Assembly: GCA_030867875.1 (NCBI GenBank)
Contig: JAOWCC010001634.1
Coordinates: 51,432,021 to 51,496,020, forward strand
Direction of reading: 5' to 3'
Source: Actinernus sp. WN-2022
Taxonomy: Eukaryota > Cnidaria > Anthozoa > Actiniaria > Actinernidae
DNA length: 64,000 bases
The position numbers were made by a program, and so were the translations under genes. The stretch's first letter is position 1, and each line of letters begins with the position of its first letter. Shown here piece by piece: positions 37,001 through 49,000 of the stretch. A model generated the notes under the pieces. That model made no database searches and had not been told where the DNA came from. It was given only the letters and a program-made list of their open reading frames with translations.

Positions 37001-40000
37001 TATACCGTGAAATATCGCCAAACCAGAACATTAGTTATGGTGTTCTGTCTGCCTACAGCAGCACTTTTGTACTTTCTAAATCCGGACAAGTCGATTATGG
37101 ATCTAATTAGAGCCCAATCATTCAGTGGTGGAAGCATGGCGTGACTGTCATCTCACTGCCATTTACTCAGCAGCCATATGGTTTTAACATCATTATACTA
37201 TGCTGTGGAGATATACATCCTCTACCTGCAGGCCCGGATGTGCTAACCTAGAGAAATCTACAACAACTTCAAAGCACATCAAATACAAGTTATCTATCAA
37301 GTAATGACTCTGCCTTTATTCAGAAAGCGAAATCACTTAATATTTGGAGGGAAAATTCAAGTAGTCTAGTCCAAGGATTACAGATGAATGCCCCTAATCC
37401 TATTACAGTGAGAATTTGCCAAAGACCTCCATGTGTGACTTGATCATTTCCAAATGGATAGACATTTTGTCAATTACTGAGAGCTGATTGTCTGATAATA
37501 ATGCTTATAATCCTACTGTTGCGGAAATTCTGAATACTCTACAAGATTTCACATTTTAAAATGTACCTAGAACAACATGCAGGTGGTGGAGTTGGTTTAT
37601 TTCTTCGTAAGGGGTTCGATATTAAGCAAAACGAAATGACAACGTTTGCATCAATGGAGTATATGGACGTTGCTATAACGTCAAAGAACTTAGTCATTCG
37701 TCTTGTTGCCATTTATCGCTGTCCTCCATCTAAAAAGAGCAAACTTACATTACCATTATTTTTTAATGAATTTTCTAGACTACTTGAAGACCTTACTGTT
37801 GTGCCTGGCTATTTGATAATCTCTGGGGAATTTAATTTCCATATGGAGGATTCTTCTGACTGTGATTAATAATAATAATAATTTAATACTTATATTGCGC
37901 AGTTTACATAAAATGATCAATTGCGCATAACATCTAGTAAGAATATAATAAAAATATGTTAAAAATATTCCATATGGAGGATTCTTCAGACTGTGATGCA
38001 GCTCATTTTGCTGATTTGTTAGACTCTGCGGGACTGGAACGAAGAGTTGTGGACACTACACATCGACGCGGTCATATTTTACATCTCTTTATTGATCGTC
38101 AAGAAGAGTCTCTGCTTTGAGGCACACCTGAAATCGTGTCTGACCTTCCTTCTGATCATAGCGCAGTCATCTGCTCTTTTGATCTGCCCCGGCCTTGTGC
38201 ATCTAACAAAGTCATCCGTCACAGTGATCTGCGCAACATGGATTTATAACCATGGCGTAAGAGCGTTCTTCAATCGTCTCTCTGTGCGCCCACACGAGAC
38301 TCTACGACACTTGATGTTAACATCCCGAATGCACCGTGGTTCAATGAGAGTCTTAGAGAATTAAAGAGACGTCGTCGTCAGTGTGAACGGAAATTCTTCT
38401 CTGTGCATCTAGAGATCCATCACCAGATCTATAAGGAACAGTGCCGCATTTACATCGCAGCACTTAATTCCGCTAAATCTGAATATTATAAACACAAAAT
38501 ATCAAGCTCTGACCAAAATCAGCTGTTTCGCATGATTGATGGTTTATTCAGGGTCAAACCAGTCACTCCATTGCCATCGTACACATCCCTGCAATTTTTT
38601 GTGGAGGACTTTAGTGGGTATTTCTCGTTGAAGATACAGGCTCTCAGGGATAATCTGATGATTTCCAACTTGAGGATACTGGAACAGTTGACAGTAGTCG
38701 ACACTCCACTGTGCGCCAGTTCATTTAGGGAATTTGCTTTAGTATCTAAGAACTACGTACGTGACGTTGTAGAACAGTCCAAGACTAAAACCTGTTCTCT
38801 TGATCCGATACCAACCCAAATTGTGAAACAGTCTGCTGATGTGTTAGTAGGCCCAATTACCGACCTTGTGAACTCATCACTTTCATCAGATGTCTTTCCA
38901 TCTGCTTTTCAGAAGGGAGTTATTCATCCATCAATTACGAAACATTCTCTTGATCATAACCAGTACCCTAGCTATCGACCTATCAAATGTAGCATTCTTG
39001 TCCAAGATCTTAGAACGTGTCTCAACTAGACAGACTATGAACTAGCTACCTTATTGAGAACAAACTTCTAGCTAAATTTCAGTCGGCTTACAGATGTTTT
39101 TTATAGTACGGAAACTGCTCTAGTGCGTGTGTTTAATGACATTTTAATGGCCATTGATAAACACCAAGACGTCATACAGATCATGTTAGACTTATCGTCA
39201 GCGTTTGACCATACTGTATTACTTCAGAGACTCAGACACCGTTACGGAATAAATGGGACAGTTTTCACCTGGTTTCGTTCGTACCTTGTTAGAAGAACTC
39301 AGTCGGTCCAAGTTAAGGATGCTATTTCCTCTGAGAGATCATTAAGTTATGGTGTTCCTCAATATCAGTATTGGGTCCTCTTCTTTTCCCCTCTTCTTTT
39401 CACCATTGGAGGATGTGATTATCTCGCATGACGTCAACTGTATGATGTATGCAGACGACACACAGTTATACGTGTCTAGTGACTCCCAACGTGATCGTGC
39501 CAATGTTTTGTCTCTGCTTGAACTGTGCACGAAGGACATTGTTACTTGGTGTACGAAGACCGACCTCGTGTGCAATCCTTCAAAGACCGAAGTTATCCAT
39601 TTCCATTCACGTTATAATTCCAGTCAGTGTGATGTAGGTCTTGGCGCTAATGTTGATGGCTCTTTCGCTAGTAAACCTGCTGCACTTAATCTTGGAGTTA
39701 TCATGGACAGCTGTTTAACTCTGTCAGATCATGTAAACAACATCTGCAGATCTGCTTCACTTGCGATACGTAACATTGGCCGAATTAGAAAGTATATTGG
39801 TCAAAGTGAGTGTGAGAAACTCGTCCATGCATTTATTACATCTAAGCTCGATAGTTGTAACAGCATATTGTATGGTCTTCCGGCTGTTCAGCTTGATAAG
39901 CTGCAACGTATCCAGAACACAGCTGCTAGGATTGTAGACAGGGTGAGGAAACGTGACCACATCTCCCCAGTTCTACGAGATTTACACTGGCTTACCGTTA

Positions 40001-42998
40001 AAAACAGAATTACTTTTAAGGCCTTATTGTTGGCTTACAAAATCCTTCATAACCAAGCACCAGGATATTGAAATGAACTGCTTATCTGTTACAGACCTAA
40101 TCGTTTGTTAAGATCATCTAACCGTAATTTCCTGCAGGTTCCTAAGTCTAATACTAAGACTTACGGGGAGCTTTGTAAAGCTGTGGAATGCACTACCTGA
40201 CAACGTTAGAAATGCGAACTATCTCAACATTTTTAAAGCCAAACTGAAAACACCTCTATTTAATCAGTAGTATTAGCTTATCTGTTGTCGATTTTATTAC
40301 TTTACATTGACTATGTATTTTACTGTTACTTTTTCTTATTTAGACTTTGATATTTTATATGGTTGTAAATAGTATAGCTCGTAGATAATTGTATAGCTTA
40401 TTATCAATATTTGTATTCAATTTAAAAATCGTAATTAATTAATATAATTTAAGTAATTATAGATTTAGCTATACATGTTTTTCAATCTGTAAGAGCACTG
40501 AGACTTTGTATAGTGCTCCTAAAACGTTATTATTATTCATGTTGCAATTTTAAACCCCCAAAAATAAACCACAACATACACGATTTAACTCAGTCACTTT
40601 CAAATGCCATGCTTTTTCCGGCCCACTCATGTCAAACACATACGCCCACTATGTCAAATACGTACGGCCCACTCATGTCAAACACATACGCCCACTATGT
40701 CAAATACATACGGCCCACTCATGTCAAACACATACGCCCACTATGTCAAATACATACGGCCCACTCATGTCAAACACATACGCCCACTATGTCAAATACA
40801 TACGGCCCACTCATGTCAAACACGTACGGCCCACTCATGTCAAACACGTACGGCCCACTCATGTCAAACACGTACGGCCCACTCATGTCAAACACGTACG
40901 GTCCACTCATGTCAAACACGTACGGCCCACTCATGTCAAACACGTACGGCCCACTCATGTCAAACACGTACGGCCCACTCATGTCAAACACGTACGGCGC
41001 CCATCACGTGACTTTATAAAAGGTTTTAAAAGGAAAGCGTGTGGGGGACCATACAGCTCGTACGATAAATCAATGATCACTTTCTTCACGTGGTCTAATG
41101 ACCACTTTGCCAAATATCGGTGACAGCGCTAACATCAAGTGTTGTTTGTTACCTGCCGTATATCATAGCGTATTATGTTGCAGTACTTTGGTACTAGTGG
41201 TAGGATGTCATTTGGGAGTAGGACATCATCAATCAAATGAATCACCCCAGTGCTAGTCACGATATTAGTTTCTATAACATGTGCCTTGCCACCTAGAACC
41301 AGCTGACCCTAAAACACAAAATACACACTGGATTACTAATCTGGATAACGAAACAAGAACTTTACAACTAGGAAGCATTCCATAATCTTGTCTTTTGTAG
41401 CTGATCAGCTACAGAGACTTCCTACTCATAGCAAAGATGAACACATGACGTATCTTCCTCTAAAAAAAACATTGAAGTGATTTTGGTTACTTCTCAAGTC
41501 GTCTTTATAATTCTTGGATGTGGCACTTGCTGTGGTTTAGTAGCACCCATTAATATGGACTCTCTTCATTACGGTGCCCACTATAACGATCGAGAGTTGA
41601 CTGTATTGATGGACACTAGAACCATCTGTGGATCGTTCTATTGTTTATTAGTATAAACTAACTAGTGGACTATTACAAATCCTGCATTCTGATTGGCTAC
41701 CCTACTATAGGTCTATTTGTGATAGCCCATGGTGGAGGAAAACCGCACGCATTTTCACGAAGTAATAGCAGTTTTTCAACTCAATTTATTTATTTCTATT
41801 ATTTTCTACTGTCCGACTAGTTAGTTTATACTAAAACAATTAGACCTCTCGCCCTCATGGGCTACGAGTTAAATAGCCCATTCGGCTGCGCCTCATGGGC
41901 TATTGACTCGTAGCCCATTCGGGCTGCGGGTCTAATTGTTAAATAGTTGTTTACTTACCCGTGGTCCAAGTTGAACAGCTGTTGCTACACCTGCGATTGA
42001 AATCACTTTTTGAAAGGAGATGAGGTCTGTTATGTCAATCTGCCAACACAAACATATCTTATAAGAACATCATCCGAATGGAAGAAAAAGCACTGAACTT
42101 GGAGAATTGGTGTTTGTGAGAATTCACAACCACAGATACAACGTACATGCTCATGAGGGGTTCAAATTTGATCAGCAATTAACTGCTTCTATTACTTAGT
42201 CAATCACATACCCTAGCGAGTACAGTAAATAAATATGACACACATACCTTTAGGTTTATTATGTGGTTTTTGAGTAAATATGTGAGTTTTTGTTTTCCCT
42301 GTAAAATAGAAAACAATGTGATTTTAGCAAACGGACTTATAGCTTATTAGTTTACAAGCGTTTCAAGAGTTTTTCCTAAATCAGCACATTAATTTCTTAC
42401 ATTATAAGTGCCACACTACAGCATCAAACTTACACACGAAGTTCTGGTATAAAAGGGTTAACCCCTCCTCTTCCTTTAGAACTAGAAATTTGAGATTCAA
42501 GTTGCAGAGCAGTGAAGAAAGCAAGTGAGTATCGCAGTCCTCTCCTGTTAGACATTTCTAAGGTTTTAAACAAGCCGTAAAAAATAATAGAGGCAAGATA
42601 CGGTACATGTAGTTGTTCATTATTGACTGCTAATGGTACTTTCTGACTGTTTATGAACTCTGTTGCTCTTACTCTGAAGTTGTTTGTATTTTATTTTGTG
42701 CGATAAAGTAGGAAGCACTCAAGTGGAGCATACAGATATGTTCACTCCACAAAGGCCGAGTGGCATATGGCCTGGCCATGGCCCTTTCATACCGAAATTT
42801 ACTGGTCAAACAATTCTAAAACCTTTTCCATAATGAGAGGTTTTGTCTCCTCCCCCAGCTGAGTTGGCCCCTTCCAAATCGATGTTTCATGTGGCTAAAT
42901 GTATTCTAGGCAAAGTTAAATTCGAGACAATGCTGGCCATCAGTCTCCCACATAACAGTATGGTTCTCTGTGTGTGTGGGGGGGGGGGGGGAGGTTCT

Positions 42999-43029
<31 letters not shown>

Positions 43030-46000
43030 GGGGGGGGAGGGGGGGGGAGGGGGGAGGTCCCCGGGATTTATCAGGGGCTTAAGTGCTGGTGGTGCAATCG
43101 CATTCATAGCAGTCTGTTGATTTTTGCGGATCATTGAGTGCTTGCTGTTGCGTGTGGGGCTGATTTTTGCGGATCAGTGCTTCATTTGTTGCTCTTGGTG
43201 AGATTATCGTCCTCCATGGCTCGCCAAACGCGTAACAGCTTTGCCAGTTCGCTATTTCCGGTCACCTTGCCCTTGGTCTCGTCGGGAGTCGAAGGCGAAT
43301 GTTCGAGTTCGTGTCCTGTGCCATCCATGACTTCAGGCGTGACTCAAACTAGCGGCTCAATGGCAGTTCAACTGTTCCCGGAGATCCTGGCAGCGGTAAC
43401 CATGGCTGTGAAGTCAGCTTTCGTAGTGGAGAAGTCGTCGTTAGCTGCTCCAGGTACAGCGTCAGTGCCAGTGGTTAGCGCATCGAATGTGGTCCCTTAA
43501 CACTCACAGGCGGATAACCTGAACTCGAGAACCGTGGATCTTCTTTCGTCTGGGATTGGATTCTCACTCCTCAAGTGTCTTCATCACATACGGGGCAGCA
43601 AGGTAGGTCGCCACTTGTTGTTCCCTCGTTTATTAGTACTTTTGCATCGCCTGTGCCGTCGTTTGCTTCGTTAACCCCGAGCTCACAGGCCATGAGTATG
43701 GCTGAAGGAAGCATCATGGTTGGCCTCGTGCCCAATACAAACATTCCAGAAATTCCGGGTGTGTCTCCAACGCTTCAGCAACCATTCATTGTTGGCCCCG
43801 AGTTTCCTCCAATCCCTTCAAAAATTGTGGCCTCGATTGTATCTGGAAAATATGTTGACTTTAGCGACCTTATCTCAGTCAATTTAGCCCAGAATGATCC
43901 ACAGCCGCAGTTGTTGTTCGACGGGCGTGTGGTTCTGACGTCGATCGCCAAGAAATAACGCCGCCGTTTGGATGATATAGTTAGCTGGGTTGAAGCGTTT
44001 ACAGTTCTCACTTTGTATTTCCCACAGCGGGGGAGGGATCTTACACAGTATAAGCTTATGACCAGGCATTCCGGGAGCACGCAGCAGCGATGAAGCTCGT
44101 GGACTAGTTTACCAGGAGGTCTGGCTTCGGATTCATCAGAACCACATGGCTCTAGCGCATCGCGGGTGGTATGCAAGTCATGGAATCGTGGCATTTGCTC
44201 GTCACCATTTGCGTCCTGCCGGTTTGCCCTTCGATGCAGTAGCTGTTCGGGTTCTCGTCGTGCCCAGGAATGCCCTGGTGCCTCCAGCAGCAGGTCTTAG
44301 GCAGAGCATAGGCGTAGATCCCGCTCCCCGGTTGCGGCGTCATCTGAGAGTAACAAGCATAGGAAATGCTGAGGGCTGGACTGTGGAACGATTTACTAGT
44401 ATACTTATTGGTTTGGTTCTGCTGACAATTCAACTTAGTGATGTTGGTCGGTGCGGTGGCAGCTGCGTAATATACAAGGGTCTCTTCAGAGACAATTTAA
44501 CATGATTGACAGAGATATAAATAAATCAATAATTACAAATACGCATTTAGAATAATGAATACGTACAAGGGAGTGCAACAAATTTAGAAAATCATTAAGA
44601 GCCTTGCTTTAAGGAACGTTTAAATCGTTTGCTGATTTACTTAGCTTGAATGTCATATCTAAGAGTCTCATAAGGAGACTGGTATGTCCAACTTTTGCAA
44701 GTTCCTAGTAGTGCACTTGCAACATCGGAGTGTCAATGAATTGTGCAGCTAGGTAGTCTGGGGCGCATCCCGTCATGCAATTGTAGGACATGATGGCATT
44801 ACAGTAGTACAGTTGTCGCCTCACGCCTCATTCAATGTCGTAATCATTAAAGAGTTAGTTTACCTTTTTGACATATGTGTTGTCATTGCTCTCTAGGCAG
44901 CGGGGGATCGGTTTTTATTATGTTTTCTTCCTTGCAGCCCTTCCGGTCCTACTTCCAGTTGCGAGTGTCTCCCCTCTTACTGTTGACCTCTTTGCGGGGG
45001 AGCTGTGTAATCACCCAGATCAACAGCAAGTTGCCTTTGTAATTGAAGGACTTCGTCAGGGCTTTACATTAGGTTTTCAACGTTCCCTTAAGCTTAAATC
45101 AGCAAAGAAAAACAAGCCTTCAGCCTATCAGTACCCCAAAGTCATAGACAATTATTTGGCCAATGAAGTGTCCTTGGGTAGGGTTTCAGGTCCATCGAAG
45201 TCTCCCCCCTTACCTGATTTGCATATTAGCAGTTTCGGAGTTATCCCTAAGAAAGGCCAACCAGGAAAATGGCGTTTAATTGTGGACTTGTCCTCACCAG
45301 AGGGTGGTAGCGTGAACGAGGGTATTAATCCGGATGAATTTTCTTTGCAGTACATTAGGATGGATGAGATAACCTGCATGGTAAGCCAGTACGGCCAGGG
45401 GGCACTCATGGCTAAATTTGATGTAGAGGCAGCATATCGCAACATTGCTGTACATCTCTTGGATCGTATTCTTTTAGGCATGAAATGGCGCGGCCAGTAT
45501 TATGTAGATTTAACTCTTCCTTTTGGCTTGCGTTCTGCCCCTTTTATCTTCAATTCGGTGGCAATAATGGTAGAGTTGATCTTGCTCAACAATTACCATG
45601 TCTCTTGGTGCTTTATCTAGATGATTTCATCACGGTAGGTCCACCAGACTCGCAACAATGTCAACAAAACCTCACCACGGCTCTAGAGATTTGCCAGAGG
45701 TTCGGTTTGCCTCTTCACCCTAATAAATGCGTGGGTCCGTCAACTTTGCTTGTAGTATTAGGTATTAAATTGGATTCCATCATTCAAATAGCCCGTCTTC
45801 CTAGGGAAAACTTTCAGCATTACGCGAGCTTATTCAGTCATGGGTCTCGCGTCGTCGGTGTAATAGGCGGCAATTAGAGTCTCTCATCGGTCACCTGCAT
45901 CATGCAGCACAAGTGGTTTGGCCAGGTAGAACATTTGTGCGACGAATGATCGATTTACTCGCTGTTTTCGAAGGAGAGATCACCCAATTCGCTTAAACAA

Positions 46001-49000
46001 AGAGTTCCACCTTGATTTGCAATGGTGGCATCAGTTCTTACCAGTCTGGCATGGAGTTAGCTTCTGGAATTTCCCAGGAATGTGTGCGCCAACCGATTTA
46101 GAGGTGACATCAGATGCAACGGGATCAGTTGGTTTTGGCGCCTTCTACAAGGGGGAGTGGTTCAATGGCCATTGGTCACAATGCCAAACTGAATTCCCCA
46201 TTGCTTACAATGAGCTTTTCCCAGTAGTAGTTGCGGCACATCTTTGGGGTTGCAGCTGGTCTAAGAAGCATGTGTTGTTTAGATCTTACAATGAGGCTGT
46301 GGTATTCATGCTGAATTCTAGGACTTCCAAGGTTCCGTGCTTAATGCGGCTTATGCGTAGTCTGTTGATGTCGGCTGCCAGGTTCTGTATTACATTTATG
46401 GCTCATCACATTCCAGGTGCCCAAAATGAAATAGCTGATGCTCTTTCCCGTTTTTGTTAGCAGGAGTTCACACGGTTAGCCCCCATGGCCAGTTCAACGC
46501 CAGTCCAAATTCCACCGCAGTTATTTGTCTGCAGTTAGGTCACTTCACATCAAACAAGGCTTCCCTGATCCTTTAGCTGTTCCTGGTATGTATACCATAG
46601 TTATTACAACGTTCGTATTGATCAGGTTAGCGATGCGGATGCGGGTTTGGTGCTTGGGGTTGTTTGGAGTGGAGGTTCCATGTTACCCATCCACAGTCCC
46701 TCCTCTTTCCAAGCCCCTTGGTGCAGAGTTGAGTGTTTGGTGGACTGTGGTAGGGTTGCCATGGTTACTTCCTTGTTGTGCCTGGACTGGCGTGTCTGGC
46801 ACATATACCTTTACGGTATCTAATCCCAAGCTTAATTATCTAATTTATTTACTTTTTTACTAATTAATTCAGTCACTGGAGTGAATGTGAGTCTCACTCT
46901 GGCATTCATTAGACAATTTTTTTCAATCAATTATGTGCCATTTTGGAAATAGAAATGTCAATTTGTTTAGTTCCATATATTAATTGAAACCTTCAATGCA
47001 AGGTACATGTAATCCCAAATACTTTACCTGTGCAGTAAGATGTAATTAGCAGGATTGTGCCAAGGGAAGGGTTCCAACACAAGCACCTTGCCTCCCCCAG
47101 GAAGTTTTGAAATTTGGTTTTGATTGATTTTTTCCCATTCTTTGATTCCTTAATTCATTCTATATATATACAGAGTTTTTCAAACCTGGGGGGGGGGGGG
47201 TGGGCACAGACACCCTAGGACCCCCTACCTACACCCCTAACTAGTTGTTGATAATTAACAGTGCAGTTAATAATTATGAAACTGAAAAATCGTAAACTGA
47301 AGTTTTGACTCAAAGCTAAATTGAAGCACTTGAAGGCACTGACCTTTGCTGTGGTTGTCAGAAATCTCATTGTGAGATTACCCAGCTTTTTGAAGGCATT
47401 ATTTACAGGAAGAAAGATGGTTACTGGTGAAGTAAGGCCCATCAGCTCACTGACAGCACCTGTTAACTAAACCCAATTAATGTATATGAGACTTGGATGG
47501 AGCACAACCAATTACGGGTCAAATACACAAGACGGTACAATATTATCATGGTTTAGACAGATCTGTTAGGACCTTTAGTGTAACAAGAGTTGTTTACATG
47601 TTGTGTTAACACAACTTACCTGTAGCAGTGAACTGAAGACAGAGAACTCACTTCTCTGTTGAATAACCTGCAAAGATGTTAGCTGAAACAAACAAGAACA
47701 TGCCAACCCATTTAACAAACTGTCCTAATATTAATATTTCCTATATTGAGATGGATTACACTTTACACAAATTACTGATCTCAACTGAAAAAAAACGTTA
47801 CTGTTTTTGCAATGGATGAGATTACTAAAAGCATGCAGCTATAAAATACATATGAGCCAGGTAGTATAGTATGGTATAGAGAAAGTATTCCTATCCCATC
47901 AAGTGTTGATAATAGAATGATGTGACTTCTTTGGGTGTAATTAACTGTTGACAGAAACAGTCAGATATCATAACCTTGGATTCGACCCAATTGATCGTTT
48001 GCATTGACGTCACAAAATAAATTGCCTCAAGAAAAAACTTATATTAGTAAAATCTTTTTAATGCTGTGTACAGAGCAGGTAAAAATATAGAAATGACCGA
48101 AATTTTGGAGCAATAGAGTACTTCGTAACCGAGCTGTCGGCCAAATAATATTCGAACAATTTAGTGTAATTACATGTAGTATGCGGCGGCCATGTTGGTG
48201 TACAGCTTTAGTACACCAAGATGGCGGCCAAAAACGTACTCTACAAATAAAGCTGTTTTCCCATCAATATGATTAGCATTCACTTCAAAACACTTTATAT
48301 ATCACTTTTAAAGTTTTATCAAGTCTAAAATTTGAAATTGGCCTAAATATGGATTTCCTTGACATTTAGGAAACATGCTGACCTGGGCTGTCACAAGATT
48401 CAAAGTACTGTAACTCAAAAACGAATTACCGTATCGACGTAAATTTTTCGAAGAATACTGAGAAAGAACAGCTTCATATATCTCATAGTTTAGATTTTAC
48501 AATTTTGATGACGTCGCATGCACAGGATCTATTAATGAGCTTGAGTCATTTTTTTAACTTACTGTATTTGATGCCAAGTAATTGCCTGGAATCCACATGA
48601 CTTTATTTATAATGTGGATAATACCATTCCCTGCCAACAAGTCTGATGATATGATCTTGGCCTTGACTTCCTGCTTTGACAACTTGTAATAAAGAGTATT
48701 CTGGAGGAACATTATACAAGCTGAGTTACATTGTATACCATACATGTGTGTATTTCCTTGACATAATTATTTTATTAGAGTGCATATGAAGCGAAAATTA
48801 AGTTGATCTAATTTTAAAAAGCTTTTGAAATGATTAATAATGACATTTTCCGTTTGTCAACATCTTATCTCGTTTCAGAGATATTCAGGTTTTTCTAATA
48901 TGCAAATGAAATGACCTATGACGTCATGTTAGTTGCACAGCCTGGAGACAAATCACAAAATGAAGAACATCTCTGCAAATATTGGGTAAAAACTATTGAA

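Larger units (their letters stand above)
37030..40540 (+). mobile_element. CR1/L2-like LINE, decayed
   Basis: Plus strand. Endonuclease-region remnants ([29 protein letters not shown]), reverse transcriptase ([29 protein letters not shown] with a frameshift; [12 protein letters not shown]), thumb/C-terminal part ([33 protein letters not shown]), and a 3' end of (ATT)n at 40529. Several frameshifts and stops make it non-coding as a whole. Confidence 0.88.
42835..46810 (+). mobile_element. DIRS-like retrotransposon, copy 1
   Basis: Plus-strand element with gag-like ORF1, reverse transcriptase with YLDDF, and RNase H. No tyrosine recombinase can be seen after RNase H, so it is truncated or diverged at the 3' end. 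The 5' leader holds AAATGTATTCTAGGCAAAG, also present ahead of copy 2 at 63.1 kb. Ends could not be fixed. Confidence 0.8.

Noticed and set aside
40513..41123. Overlapping ORFs of 135-168 codons
   Set aside because: Artefacts of the 22/24-bp array; all frames on both strands are open.
42843..43134. Glycine- and proline-rich ORFs
   Set aside because: Produced by the poly-G tract.
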